From: Eopsaltria australis
Lineage: Eukaryota > Chordata > Aves > Passeriformes > Petroicidae
Length of the DNA stretch: 64,000 nt
Reading direction: 5' to 3'
NCBI GenBank assembly: GCA_034509425.1
Contig: JAVTVJ010000344.1
Coordinates: forward strand, 789,872-853,871
The translations under genes were made by a program, and so were the position numbers. How positions within the stretch are numbered: the first letter of the stretch is position 1; each line of letters begins with the position of its first letter. The notes under the pieces were generated by a model, which saw only the letters and a program-made list of their open reading frames with translations, was not told the origin of the DNA and did not search any database. Positions 49,443 through 63,299 of this stretch are shown in pieces.

Positions 49443-49457
49443 CCCCCCCCCCCCCCC
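49443..49457. repeat. Poly(C) run, 15 bases
   Basis: An uninterrupted run of about 15 C. G-strand (minus) runs of this length can form quadruplexes and are prone to length error in sequencing, so the exact count may not be reliable. Confidence 0.85.
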
Positions 49458-50711
49458 ACCTTTTCTCATCTAGTTTTTCTTTCCCCTTTCATTTTTAAGT
49501 ACACCAGTGTACAACAGTGAATTATTGGCTTAGAGTATCTAGAGATAGCTAATACATTGTGTTTTGTCTGGGATTAATCTAGAGTTTGAATAACATGGAG
49601 CTGCAATTGTAATGTATTCAGCCAATGTTGCTGCCTTGGTCCTACCATGGCTGGATCAGTTTATTGAATAAGAAATGTTTGTCCTAAATAAGATAAGACA
49701 TCTTTACCCATGCTTCCAGACTGTTTTTTCCTATGCCTTTCTGTTATTTTGGATTTCTCTCTTAACTTATTTCAAAGATTTGCCAAAAGTACCCAAAATT
49801 TGGGACAGAGGTTCTTATTGAATTGTTTGATCAAAGTAGGCTAGAGCTGAAGCAGTTCTGAGAAACTAAATAAAATGTTTTTATGTGAATTAATTCTGGT
49901 AGAATTAAGTCTTTAAAGAAACTCTAGTACCTACTACTAGTGGAGAAAAAAAATTCTATCTGAATAAAAAACCCCAAGAAAATACCAAACTACTAACATC
50001 AATGCATGAGAAAATCTGGGGTTTTTATCATATGTATTAGGTGATTATTAAGCAAAATGTTTTCTGTTTTCTAGGATGCTTCCATCTCTGCAGTGAACTT
50101 GAACTTTAATATTCAGAGACTAGTGTTTGCACATGACCCAGTGAGATGCAATCAACCATAGTAATGTTTGGACAGTGTTTGCTGTACCTGGTACAATGGG
50201 CTTACTTATTTTGCTGACAGGCTGCTTTTGGTATTGAAGCGGTGTCCAGTAGGAATCAGCATTTCATTAGGCTCTACTCATTGAAACAAACGGATCAAAA
50301 AGGCATCTTGTGCTAAAGATGATAGAATCTGCTTTAGAGTAAATTAAATAAATTGGCGGAAAGGTGGAATGGTAGACCAGGTTAAGTGCTGTAAGTTTTT
50401 GTTTGTTTGGTTTTTGGTTTTTTTGTTTTCTTGTTTTTAATTGGAAAACAAAAAAATAAGCTGAAGAGGTAACTTTTTTTATAACACAAGAGAAACAGGC
50501 ACCGATGCTTGCAAGGTGCTCTTATTTGTGAAGTAGCAAAACACTCAAGGGAACACGCCAGTGCTGATCCAAGAGACTATTGCACAACAAGGAGAGGTGT
50601 ACTGATATTCATATCCAGTCTGGCAAATTTTTGTCTTGTGTGAGAATGCAGCAAGAGTTAGAGGTTAGAATCAAGATGCTTAGAAAATTGCCATCTGTTC
50701 AAAATCTTTAG

Positions 50712-50759
50712 ATTTCATTTCAGGTATCATTTCAGGTATCATTTCATTTCAGGTATCAT
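50712..50759. repeat. Three-copy tandem repeat, 12-17 bp unit
   Basis: The unit tttcaggtatca occurs three times (about 50717, 50729 and 50746), the last with an inserted tttca. A local slippage-type duplication. Confidence 0.85.
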
Positions 50760-53700
50760 GGCTTAGAAGGCTCTGAGGTGCTGCCAGGAGATCTAGGACC
50801 ACAAGGCAGACACCTGGTACAGGTTGCTGGAATCATTAAAGTAAGACTCATTCCCAGAAGCATGTGGGATTCAAACTTTGGACACACAATGGAAAGATGA
50901 AGGGTATTTTGGTAAGCTTTAGAAAACATACAGATATTCAAACTTGCAGAAATGTTGTCATTGACTGCAGTGAATCAGGAATTTTATCACATTTTTCTAT
51001 GCCATGTTTCTAAAAGCCAGGTCTGCCTGACAAAAGAGCTGTATCTATTTTATTTTCAATATTTCTTCAGAGGTCCACTGAATACCTATCAGAAATATTC
51101 ATAATTGCATCTCAGAGTTGTGTAAAAACACTTGAGAAACTTTCTTCTTTTGTTGGATTTCTTTTTGTTTGTTTGTTTGTCAGAAAAGGTAATGCTTTGT
51201 GATGATGTTACCTGAGGTGGTTTAAGCCTGTTGGAGCTCTTGTCAGCTCACCCACCTAAATTTCCAGTGCCCTTTTTTGCTGAGGATGCCAGTATTTCCA
51301 AAGTCTCCTGAGAAACCTGAGCCATAAAACAAGCTTATTTCCCTCTAGGCACTACTTCTAATCTCAACAAATCTTGATCTAAACACAGTTTTTGGACACA
51401 ACTTCCAAAAACCAGTATGTCTTTTCATGAAGGATTTTTCTGACAAAACCTGAGGAGTCTTCCCCTAGGAAAGTCACTGCTTTTAGAGGGATTGTCACCA
51501 AAAAGAAGCTAAGTAAATACGAGGTTTAGTGCATGCCAGGGGATGGCCCTAGGCAGCATGAGTGCTTTTCCCCAGTTAATGATCGTCAGTTTTCTGCAAT
51601 TCTGTTGTGAAACAACAGTATAACAAAGACCATGACAGCCCAGCTAGCGCTTTTAACTTACAACTGTACACTATACAACTTCATCCTTCTGCTTTTTTTC
51701 TCTTCTATCAAGAAAAAAAAACCTGAATAGCCAGAATTAGTGCTCCTTTAGTACCAGTTCACTTGCCTAGCAATTTTATTCAAAAAACAGATGATTCAGT
51801 ATGTGAAAGAGGGCTGGTAGGGACCTCTGTGTGAGGTCCTTGGAAGGGTAATCTCATTCCAAAAATCTAGGTGGCTGGAATTCCCTCCCCCTCCCCTTTA
51901 ATACAAATCCTTAAGTGTTAAGTCAGGCAGAAAATGAGTCTAGTCCACATTTATTTTACTGAATGGCAGTCAACTCCTGCCTAATCTTTCAACATATATT
52001 TGTTCAATGGATCAACAGATTGTGTAAGCAGCATGACGGATGGGTTTAGAAATGTGTCTGCTTATGTTTGGTTTGTACTGAACCACTGACCATTTTGTGT
52101 GTGAATTCATCATAAATTACATCTCCAGGTTACTCAGTATGAGTAAGGAGGGGAAATCCTTGTTCTCACTGTGTTGAAAGGCATCTTACACAGCTGTCAG
52201 CCTCCAGAATGGAAGCTGAATCACATCAGTACAACTTTAGCTCTGTTTTTCCAAAGCAGAATTGGTATGGCTCTGCTTTCACAATTTTTTGCTAATTGCA
52301 ACTCTACTGCTCTTTGAAGGTAACATAAGGCAAAAGGCAAGAACAGTTATTGTGAATTAAATGTGTGATAATTGAGGAACAAGGATATGATAGGGATTGC
52401 ATATGTTATTTTAGGTGCATTTAACAAAACCAAGGCTAAGTAATGCCAGAAATACATAAGATGTTTTAAATAATGAAAATACATATTAAAATTTCATTGT
52501 TATAACAAATGCAGAAATTACCTGAGGGATTGTATTTAGTAATATCTGAAAGCCAGCTAGGAGGGTGTCACTCCAAGCATCAACTCTTCCTAATCTGACA
52601 ATTGTTTATAATATGCTTGTTATGTGACTACTGCTACAGAGGGAGATGAAGGAACAGGAGGAAGTTCCAGGATCCAGAAACTGCTCTTCTGCAAAAAAGA
52701 AGAGATTGTCTGAATATGGCCAAGGAGCAGGGGACATGGAAATGACCAGATTCCTGCAGAGCACCCTTTCCCTGAGGCCAGAAAGCCAAAATTTTAGTGA
52801 TTGCATTGGCTTTGAACCACTGCCTACCCAGACAGCATAGGGATGTGGCACAAAGCTACTTTACCCATATTCATCCCTTCACAGGGTTGGGTAAGGGCTT
52901 AAAAAGAGGGAAAATATAAATAAAGGGTCACCCCTATTGTTGCCTCATTTCTATCTACAAGCTGTGGCTATGAAAATAATTTTGAACATTCAAGAGGCTC
53001 GCCTTATCCTATCTACATTTCTGGAGGCAGTAAGTCTCAGATGTGACTCCCTGCAGCCTGCCCCAAGCTTTGGTTAAACAGGTTTGAGCTAGAACTGAAT
53101 GGCTCTGGAAAAGAAAGACAGTGGGAAGATAGCCAGAGAAGAAGAAAGACACTAGGCAGAGGACTAGGTTCCTTTATGCAAGCAGTGGAGAGAAACTGAA
53201 CGAGAGTGATGTTGCCTACTTTGCTCTTTTAGATGGCTATGTTCTCTTGAAGGCAAATTTTTGATTCATATGGGTTTTTTGTGGGATTTGTGTTATCCTC
53301 TTTTTTAAATCTCTTGTGCAATAAAACTTTTTAGTCTCTTGTTCATTGAGAATTTTAGGATTGGTGGAAAATTACTGACTTTTTTTGTTCAAAAGGCTAG
53401 ACTTCAATGGAAAGCATGCACTGATTTTTTTTTTTAAGAAAGCACAGGAAAAAAAGCTATTTTTGGCAAAAAAGCGCACCTAATTATGTTTTAATTATGT
53501 TTTACTCTATCTTTTCCTTTGTGGTGAAGAGTACGTTTGTCATTTCTTTATGGAATAATGTTTCCAACTTTCAGTTCAACAGAAAAATAATTTCTCTCTG
53601 ATCATCTCTAATAGGATTTGAAGAAACTGGTAAGTAAAAAAAAATGAGAAAGAGGAAAGGAGCCTTGGAGTTATGAAGAAGAAATTAGGAATGAAAATTG

Positions 53701-56700
53701 AGTGTATCTGTAGAACAGGATTTAGGGCATAGAAACAAAAATGAAGCTCGTAACTGAGAGAGTAGCATGAATGTTACCCTCTGAGCTTGAAACCACTTTT
53801 TCTTAACAATCATCCTCTAAGAAAGAAAAATCTAACATCTATTCAGTATAGTAATCCCTGGAGTATCATTTTAGTAATTTTGCTTACTGTATTTCTTTTA
53901 TATTGGTCATAATACTGACTGAAATTTCCCTACCCTCTTCTGTCTTGCTAAAATGTAGGGGGCATTAAAAACTGCTTCTAGAATACAGTGTTTTCCAAAT
54001 ATTGGCTCAGGGAATAAGATGGCTGTGTTTGCTGAAATAAATAATCCTATACTGTCCTTGTGAATACTTTTGTTTTTTTTCCCATTCCCTTTTTGTAAAA
54101 AAAATAAACTTGAGCAGGATGGTTTGAATAGCCCCTTATGTATCATTAAACGTTTCGAATATCACATTCTTGCTTTTATCTTTTGTTTATTTTCAGCTCT
54201 TCCTCTAGACAATACAGTGTTCCTTTCTTAGCCAAAACTATGGTATTATTGCCAGTTTCTTCATTTTGAAAAAAAACAAACATTGTTAAATCAAAACAAA
54301 AAGCCCTTTACCCAGGAAAAAAATGCATAAACTTACCAATGTATAGATAGAAATATCAATAGGTATCTTTAGTACTTTTAAAACAGCTACTGCTTAATAT
54401 AACACACTGAATATCCTGTCTACGAATATAAATGTGATTTAGTGAACAATTCCACTTCTTCCATGCCCTTGTGTGTATATACACAAAATATCAAGGTTGT
54501 GACAGAATTGCTTGGACATTAAAATTCATCATTTTCTCTCACCATGCATTATTTGTCAGGCCAGCAAATTGAAAATTGTAGTACAAGAAATGTATTAATC
54601 AGCTCATTTGAAAAGTAATTCCTTTAGAAGTATTATTTCTATATCACTATCTAATGAGATAATTTTTTATTTGTTGTTTTAAAGATTAATTACAGAAATT
54701 CAGTTAGAATATCTTCTGGCCCTCTACCAATAAAAAAGGCATTGCTGTTTTTAATGAAGGTTAATTGAAAATCTGATTTCTTTTCAAGATTAGTGTTATC
54801 TTTTCCACAGAAAATCTATTTTTGTCTTGAAAATCTAATTCCTTCTGTTGCAGTCTTCCGTGTCCCCAGGTTCCTCTTCTTTCTAGAGCTCAAAATTCTT
54901 GGCTGGGTTTCATTGTGGGGATGCTGGAGGGAATACAACCACTCTAAATGCAAGTAGTGCATCACAAGAGAACATGGGCTAACTGGGCAGATTTATCTAC
55001 ACAAAGAATATGGACATGAAAACTTCAAACTAAAAAGCCCATGTAATATAATAATGAAACGTATTTTTAAAATTTTATTTTTGTCCCTTGAAAGTTTATC
55101 TCCATCTTGCCCCTTTCTTCATAATACTTTGAGTAATTTTAAGTGGGAAACACACGTTTTCTTTTGAAGCCTGAAGTTGCCATACAAGTCCAACAATTCA
55201 AAAGTAGGCCTCAAAGTGTTTTCATTCTGAGTGCTGTACTCAAGGTATGCAAATTACAATTAATTCTCATTCCAGTTACTTTTAAACCATATCATATGGT
55301 TGAAGTAGCATGAATCCACTCTTCAAAATGTTGAAAAAATTTAGAGAGGATAAAAAGCAGAAAACCTATGGTGTGTCACAACACTGCCAACACTGGCAAA
55401 TGTGTTTAGTTGTGGCTGAGATAGAAGATGCAGTGCCAAGGCACAGACAGGTGTAAGCACTTTTAGTGCTGCAGTCCTCTCTGAGAAGCCTTTTGAGTAA
55501 TCTTCAAATATGTCAGACATACAGAGATTCAGAGACACTTATGCATGGTCCTCTGTGCATGTTACACATTTGTTTCCTACTGCAAGTAACTAAGAAATTC
55601 AGGTTTGGATTTCCAGCTCTGCTTCACAGATTTCTCTTTCTTGAAAGATGTAGCTGGAAGTTTGTTTATTCAAGCCAAAGACTTCTCCCATGGATGTTTT
55701 AAAATAAATATTTTTTTAATCTTTTGGCTTTTAAATCTGGGAGTTTGCTATTTTTGCCACCTAGTTTCTAAACTGGCATAAACTACCTTTGTTTTATTCT
55801 ATCAAAAGGATGTTTGAACATGTTTTTTCCTTTTTCCTGTCTGCTGCTTAATCTGTTTTTTATCAATGTTAGATACTGTGTGATTAGTAAAAAAAGCTTC
55901 AGTGTTCTTTAGTGAAGGAAGATATGGTACAGCACAGCAGCGCAGAGTTGCTGGCTAAGAGCCAGTTTGTTTTTAATCATCTGCTAAAGAAATACGTTGC
56001 AGTTTAAGATGGTTACTGACATTTTCATATGGAAGCATGTTTTGATTAGAGTCTTTTTTTGCTTTTCAAGTATAAATTGGGAAGGTTTCAAGAGGTTTCA
56101 GCAGTAGGATCTGGTTTGACTAGAGTCTCAAAATATGGCACTTTTTCACTAGCACTCCTGGTGAAAAAGCAACTGAGAAAACATTTTAGGAGAAGGTCAA
56201 CCTGTGGAAGTGAAGTCTTGTGAGGTGCCTTGTGCCTTGCCCTCTACTCTTTTGCAGCATCAAGAGTTCAAGTTCTATAGCATGGCATGGAAACCCTACT
56301 CTTTGGACCCATGTCTCCAAGATGTTTCTGAAGTTTTACTGGCAGGCAGGGAGAGATCACTCTGGCTCAGGATGTTACTGACCCCTGTTTATGTCATCAA
56401 GAATGGCTGGCTTTCCTGAGCAGGCTCTTGTAGGCTTTTTAACCACAGTGTCTCTCACTCCTCTTTGTCTGCTTAATGACATGTTGCTTACCATCTTCTG
56501 TGTTGTGCTTGCAATTCACATCTAAAATGCCATGTAAAAGCTAGGTAGTACTAATCTATAGTGGCAGCTTGTTAAAATGTCGTGGTTTCAGTGATGCATT
56601 TGTAACTACTCTAACATAAGATAAATGTGACAAGTGCTAATTCCAAACACCCACGATACTGAAACTGAGAACATCTTAGCTAAAGCAATTTGAATTTCCT

Positions 56701-58060
56701 GAGGACATCTGAGGTCTACGGTTAAAACATCTCAGTCTGGATTTACCTGAGTATCTCAGTCTGCTTTCACCTGAAAAATGAAAATGTTACATAAAGATTC
56801 AAGATTAAATGATGGATGCTTGTTTTAAAAGAGGTTGGGGAAAAATGCTATGAATATGTTTGAGATCTGCAAACATTTCTTATTCTCCAGACAAAGTGAA
56901 GGAAATTGTAGGTTAAGAATAGGTTGATCTCCCCATGGGAAAAGAAATAAGCTAAAACCCAAGCACCAAGACCCTATGCATTAGTACAACTTCATTTGTG
57001 AGCATCCTTTTCCATGAGATTTTCCTGATTAGTCTGTGTCATGGACACAAGAGATCCTTATGTGATGAGGAAGCCAGTCTGAGGGAGGAAGAGAAAACAG
57101 TTCTTCAGCTGACATGTTATAAGAATGAAGTGATGTCCCTTTTTTGTTTGAGTGGGAAGTTCTATACACAATAGAGCTGAAAGCTGGCCACATCAGTACC
57201 CAGTGAAAGCAATGACAATTGCAGGAATTTGGAAATTTTCATTTAAAAATGAGAGAGACAAAAAAAGCGAAACTGCATCATCTTCAAATTACTTTTGCCT
57301 ATTAGATTTCCATGTGGAAGATGTTAAAATAATGAAAAGCCTGATGTCAAGTTAGAAAAAAATGCAAGATGTCAACTACATCCTGAGGAATCATTGAACA
57401 AACAAGTACCTTGCTAGTACTAGTGACTCCAAGAAAATGAAAGGCCCTTGTATGACAGACAGTAAAAGGTATTTGGGGTGGTGGTAGTATCATGCAACTG
57501 CAGAACAAGCATGGGAGAGTGGATAAAAAAGCTAAAGACGAGGTGTGTGAGCAGTCTGCAAACCACAAAGCAGGGTCTCAGCTGTACTATGTTTGCTTTG
57601 GAGGTTAAAACATGGTTTGTGTGTAACTGCAGGAAAATAGTACAGAGAAAGTTCTATCACACAGGAAAGGAAGGAAGCTTATACTGGGGATGTGGATGTT
57701 ATGCCATGTGGGGCTTGTTCAGAACAGTGGAACTGTGCAGAAAGATGGATTCCCTTCCCATCATAAATTTCATACACTGATATTTTTCATCTCCCAGCAA
57801 GAACAATATGACAAGCCTCACTAAAAGGACAGTGATTATGGTATATTTTCCATTGTTCTTTCTAGGTTATTCTATTGTGAAGTGTTTTTCCAGAAACTGT
57901 TGTTCTCTGTAGATATTTAGACATGGAGAAAGGTTTCTGGGTTCAAGATCACAAACAATTAAAAGTTGTCTACACAGAGAATAACTACAAAAGATCAGGG
58001 AGAGAGATAATGAACCTTTATCCTATTAGCCAAAATTTCACTTAGCCTTGAAAAAGATTA

Positions 58061-58114
58061 TTTCTTTCTCTCTTTCTTTCTATCTACCTTTTCCTCTTTT
58101 TTTTTTTTTCTCTT
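58061..58114. repeat. Polypyrimidine (CTTT)n tract
   Basis: tttctttctctctttctttc followed by tatcta, then ccttttcctc and a long T run. An almost pure pyrimidine strand of about 50 nt, able in principle to form triplex DNA. Explains the lysine-rich minus-strand frame seen there. Confidence 0.85.
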
Positions 58115-58501
58115 GCTTTTAACCCCTGAAAATATCCTAAAAATGGTGTGTCTTTTTAATAGAGAAAAGTATTTTTCCTTTGGTTTTTTTGTTCCTCTGA
58201 AGTACATGATGCAGTTATTCTGTATACTTAGAGCAATTTTCCCTGACACTTCAGCTACATCTTCCTTTGGTTTTTGTTCCTTTGTGTGATATGTGGTTTC
58301 CTTATTGAAGTTATAATGAGCTTATCTTCATGAATCACTAGAGATCAGCCAGGCTAAACTCTCCACATTTAAGTTCACCCAACAGTGACACTATTCATTG
58401 TAACTAAAGTTTAAATGAAATATCTCCTTATTATACAAAACAAGCACAATAATAAGTATGTAAAAATGACAGATCTATCAGTATAATTTACTTATTTTTA
58501 T

Positions 58502-59040
58502 CACAGAATCACAGAATATCATAGGTTGGAAGGGACCTTAAAGATCATCTAGTTCAAACCCCCCGTCATGGGTACAGACACCTTCCACCAGACCAGGCTG
58601 CTCAAAGTTCTATCCAGCCTAGCCTTAAACACTTCCAGGGATGAGATTTGCACAGGTTCTTTAGGCAACCTGTTCCAGTGTCTCACCATCCCTACAGTAA
58701 AGAATTTGTTCCTAGTATCTGATCTAAACCTCCTTGCTTTCAGTGTGAAGCCATTCCTCCTTGTCCTGTTTACTATAGGCTCTTGCAAAAAGTTCCTGTC
58801 TAGCTTCCTTGGCACTGGAAGGTCACAATTAGGTCACATCGAAGTCTTCTTTTCTCCAGGCTAAGCAATGCCAACTCTCTCAGCCTTTCCTCATAGGAGA
58901 GGTGCTCGACCCTATAATATATTGGTGGCCTCCTCTGGACTCGTTCCAATAGATCCATGTCCTTCCTTTGCTGGGGACCCCAGAGCTGGATGTAGCATTG
59001 CAGGTGGAATCTCACCAGAGTAGAGTAGAGGAGCAGAAAG
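58502..59040 (-). mobile_element. CR1 LINE fragment, 5' truncated
   Basis: The plus strand begins with two CR1 tail octamers (cacagaatcacagaat) and ataggttggaagggacctta, so the 3' end is at 58502 and the element is on the minus strand. Minus-strand frames show CR1 reverse-transcriptase C-terminal sequence: LLERVQRRPPIYYRVEHLSY and RLRELALLSLEKRRLRCDL around 58800-59015, then RRFRSDTRNKFFTVGMVRHW, NRLPKE and SSLEVFKARLDRTLSSL around 58549-58815. The reading frame shifts between the two parts. About 0.54 kb is preserved. Confidence 0.93.
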
Positions 59041-59274
59041 AATTCCTAGAAGGTCAAAAGATTGTATTTTTCTCTCTTGTAGCTATGCAACAATTAAAAA
59101 TAGTGCAAACTTTTAATAATATTCCAAAGTATTTGCTACATTGAAATGAAGCAGAAGTTTAGTCTCTTAAAAATAAAAGAAAAATTATTTGGTTTAAAAA
59201 AATCTATATACAGTAAAGGCAGGGAAAGAGCATTGAAACTCTTTTGCTTACCTTACACTTTGAAATTGTGAAGC
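59041..59274. other. Short spacer between CR1 and LTR
   Basis: AT-rich sequence with no feature. Its last five bases (gaagc, 59270-59274) are the likely target-site copy for the LTR. Confidence 0.6.
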
Positions 59275-60859
59275 TGTAGTGGTTTCAGTTCGCCTATTCG
59301 AGTTTCTGACCAAATGCTAGCACACTGACCACAATTTACCTGATTTTGCTGTGAGATGAGGATTAGGAGGAGGCAAAGCAGGCTCAAACTTTATAGAATA
59401 TTAACAAAGTTTATTAATAAACCTAAGACAAAGAAAAAAACAAGAAAAACTAGAACAAACTCCTCAGACCACCCCTCCTCCCCCCACCTCTCCATTTCTC
59501 CCTGACAACACACAAAAAGACAACACTTTGACCTCCAGTCAGTTTACCACCTCTGAAATAGTCTTTGTCTCAGTTCATTCAGGGAGAGACGTCTCTTTTG
59601 CTTATACCATGGATTCTCTGTAAGAAAATATATATTTTTTTAAGGGTCTTTGGCCTCACCACCAGGCACAGCCTGGGAGGAAAGATCAGCTTGTGGTGGA
59701 ACCCTCCCACACCAGTAGCCTTCCCACAGCCACTAGGGTGGGTTATGAACAGTCCATGGGGTACCTTTTTAAGGATGCACAGTTCAGTTGCAGCAACAAA
59801 GAAAATCCCTTCTTCTGTGTTGAGCCACACACGTTCTCCTGACAACACAAGTTCTCTGGCATTCCCCGGGACCAGGGCTCTGGGTCACAGCCTCTCCTCT
59901 CTCTTGGTTCAAGTTTCTCATCAGGCTGTACTTATTTCAACACCTCCTTGTCTTTACCCAGGTATTTCAGTTCACTGGCTGCGATTAGAACCTCACATCC
60001 CCACTTTGGACTATTTCTTCATATATTACAGGGACTTTATTAGCTCAGTCCCCAACCATGGCTCTACAAACCAATTTTCAGCTTCACTCTCGAAGCACTT
60101 CTCATGCTCTTCCCTCTAGGCATCGGTTCTGCTTTCCTCACTGACTGTAAAGTCTCTATGCTGCATTTATGTGGATGTCCTCACTCGTTCCTCTCTCTGT
60201 GCAAGGAAGGATGGGTGTCTGTAAGTTTAGTCCAGGCATGGATAGAGTTAATCTCTGTCTCTCTCTCTCTGGCAGTGTGACGATCCCGTGCTCCCTGCCG
60301 GGCTGTTTGAACAGGTCCCAGCTGGATGGCAGAAGCTCTCAGAGTCTCTGTGCCTGGCTCTGCAGAGCTGGCTCGGCCTGCTGGGGCCATCTGGGCCCGG
60401 GGTGACAGGGCAGGGCCTGGCCCGAGCTGGGCAGGGGCCTGGCCCTGTCTCGTGCAGCTGACATGTTGGATGAACTGTATCTGCCGAGTTCCAGGCCGGT
60501 TCCTCCCCCATGCCCGGCTGCAGCGGCACAGCCGCCCTAAACCTCCCTTGCCCATCCTCCCCCCCACCAGGGAAGGGGTGGGCAAAGAAGGCCCAGAAGG
60601 CCCAGCCGTACCGGGGAGAGAAGCAGAGGCGTCGCTTCACTTTCAGCAACAGCAGGCAAAAAGAGGCAGAGGCTCGGAGGCTTTCTGCTTATATATGGTT
60701 CTTTCCTCAAAGGTGGATCAACTTTTTAATTGGTTTACCTACATATCAATCCTTAAAACTACCTGGTTATTGGCTCTCTTTCTCAGGAAGGAAGTTGTAT
60801 CAGTTACTGCAGCATAGGTCACTTCCTAGATTTTGACCCCTCCTGACTAGGCCAGGACA
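59275..60859 (-). mobile_element. Large avian ERV LTR (solo), about 1.6 kb
   Basis: Read on the minus strand the block starts TGTCCTGGCC and ends AACCACTACA, with short TGT/ACA inverted termini. It is flanked by gaagc (59270-59274) and gtagc (60860-60864), a 5-bp target duplication with one mismatch. Minus-strand promoter-like CATATATAAGCAGAAAG lies near 60690-60706. AATAAA signals are at about 60033-60038 and 59415-59421, and the end (GAGCCTGCTTTGCCTCC...CTCATCTCACAGC) is typical of the last part of avian ERVL-type LTRs. The middle (60270-60640) is GC-rich. Frames of 184, 163 and 134 codons across it have no gag, pol or env similarity and are treated as chance. The length is unusual for an LTR. 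Confidence 0.65.
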
Positions 60860-63299
60860 GTAGCTTAGGTGTAGCTCCTTCTCATTTCACATGGTTTCCA
60901 ATTGTAAAGTGAATGGGAGGAAGTACTTTTCCTTGGATGTGGTATAACAGTGAAAGTCTTCAATTTATGTCCTGTATATCTGGAAAAGCAACTTCCTGGC
61001 TTAATTTTTATGCTTTTTTTCTTTAGGAAATACCTTTCTCAGGGTTAAGATTCTGTTTGGAAACTAGATGTCTTAGAGGGTAAACTAGCTCTTCTGAGAG
61101 GGAAGTTATACAGTGACTTGGCATCTTTTTCTTCTGATCTGGAGAATGTCTTATGGAACAACATGTACTGTCAAGGGCAGGAGTGAGAGGTGGGGGAATT
61201 TGAAGCTATGCTAATACATTTGCTTTTAAAGGCTAGAGGAGCATAAAGACTCCCCCTAGGAGGCTTGGTCCAGGGTGACCAAAATCTCTCAGTAAGATTT
61301 CCAGTAGATACTTCTAAATAAATTTATTTGTAACTCTTTGACCATAGCTGTGCTTTTGAAGAAATTTTTCCTTTGTACTAGGCTATTTTCCTTCCTGCTT
61401 TAATATATAAAATGTGCTACTTGTTTGTATAATCCCCTGAGGTTTTACTGTGCAATGAATCTGCATGTTGTTCTTAAGCTTAAAGATAAACTTGTCCTGT
61501 AATGTCTCCCTTCTCTTATTCTCTTATTTGCAAATTTGGGAAATGGTAATTGAGTTTAGAAAGAAGCAGTGGAACATGGCCAGCCACAGAAACTCTCTCA
61601 TGTAGCATCAGAGAAATCAAGGAGACAGATGACAGATGACTCTGTACTTTTCAAGTTGTGGGATTTTAAGTTTTACAACTTTGACTGTGGAATCTGTTGC
61701 TGGCTGCGAGCAAACAGCTTAATCAATCTGTGTCTCTATAAAATGGTTATAATAATTCCTTGTTGCATCAATGTTATGATGAAAATGAAGCAGAGTTTCT
61801 AAGTGGTGGGTGGTGTGGCTGTAAGGTCAGGCAGTGAAAGCTAATCCGATGGTATCCTGATTTGCTGACAAAAAGTTATTTAACAGTAGTCCTTCAATGC
61901 ATGATACACCCGTCTGTGTGCAGAAAAAGTGATATAGCTATAAATCCATGGTCAACGTGGTTTATAAGTGAGGGAGAGGGAGGGAAGCTGTGGGGCAGCT
62001 CCTCAGGCTGCATGGAGAGAGGAGTACTGATGAGTCATGTCTAGGCAAGGATGAAATGCGTGCATCTCTCTCCTCAAACATGGATTTATTTTTATTATTT
62101 GGGGCTTTGCAATAATCTTGATCTCTCTCCTTTTGGCATGGCTTGTACCTCTGAGTAATGCCCATCACAGACATATGATCATAAACACCAAAATTATCTT
62201 ATGACTGCATCTAGTTAGCCCTGAGTCTTCTCATGTCCCCACTGATGTCCAACACTGGATGTAAATCAACTTAGTGCCAGCTGGCAGCTGTCTTGTCCCC
62301 TCTTGGATGCACAATGGACAGCAGCAGTGGAGCAGCATAAAGATTTTCATTTGCAGAAAATAAACTGGGACCAGAGTATGTAACTGTGTGTCTCTGCCGC
62401 ACAGCGAGGTGATCCCATGTATGAGGTGACTGCTGCCAAAAATGCCTGTTCTCAAGGTTAGTATACGGATGGCGTCAGCTTTTTGTGAGCAGCTGTGGAA
62501 AGCCTTGAGGAAGGGTCCCTCTTTTTCCCAAGGAGGGGGATCGGTAGTACAGCCAGGTGAGCTAGATATTTCCTTCTTCTGAGAGCTGAGCTGTGCAAAT
62601 CATCTGCAGGTCCCCCCTGGTTGTGATGGTGCTGCTGGCAGACCCAGTGCTGGCTGCCTGAGCTGCAGCTGGTGCTGCTGCTGGCCTTGCTTGAGCCAAC
62701 TTGCCTGGGCAAAACCTGCCTCTGCATTGTCGCTCAGGGTGTCAGCTCAGCGGGTCACAACTCCGCCTTGCATGTCTTAGCTGCCTTCACCACTCAGGCA
62801 GCCTTCAGAAGGAAGTAAAAAATATGGCCAGAGAGTGATCTGACCACTATGTTAAAATTCTAATGAGAACATCAAATGGACCCATGGGAGAATACAGGAA
62901 GGTGAATTGCACAGAAAATACACTTCCATGGAGTTCCTTTTCTTATGATGATATGTCTACTTCAGACATAAGATGGTAAAGCTGGGTCTAAGGTCAAAAT
63001 TCTAGCTTTCTCAAACAAGAAGTAGAAATTCCAAACTTTCCAACAGAAAGCAAAAGTAAATATCTTTGTGTTGGGAATTAGGTGTTTTCTTTTATTTTTT
63101 TTCTTTCCCTAAGGGATTTTTTCTTCCCATTCGTTGCCCTGAAGATGATGAATGGACAGTATTTAAGAGACAAAAAACATGGCTGGGCGTCTTCAAATTC
63201 CACTGAGATGGTCCTGAGGGAGGAGGGAGGAAAGGGTGTGGTTGTGGCAGCCCTTTGGTTGGGGATTGAGCTCTCTGCCTGGGGGGTTTATCTTGGGAA
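60860..63299. other. Intergenic DNA, 2.4 kb
   Basis: No gene or recognised repeat. The region 62220-62830 is less AT-rich than its neighbours but its open frames (for example 62458-62727, minus) show only low-complexity serine/histidine-rich sequence. Confidence 0.5.

Larger units (their letters stand above)
49458..58501. other. Intergenic DNA, 9 kb, no gene recognised
   Basis: AT-rich and non-coding. Contains a small tandem repeat at 50712-50759 and a polypyrimidine tract at 58061-58114. An isolated AATAAA at 53320 follows no recognised exon. No transposon was recognised before 58502. Confidence 0.55.

Noticed and set aside
53320..53325. AATAAA as the end of an unknown transcript
   Set aside because: No upstream exon or splice structure could be supported; the hexamer is common in AT-rich DNA.
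59565..60817. Open frames of 184, 163, 134 and 133 codons on both strands
   Set aside because: They lie inside the LTR, overlap one another on opposite strands, and owe their length to the GC-rich centre.
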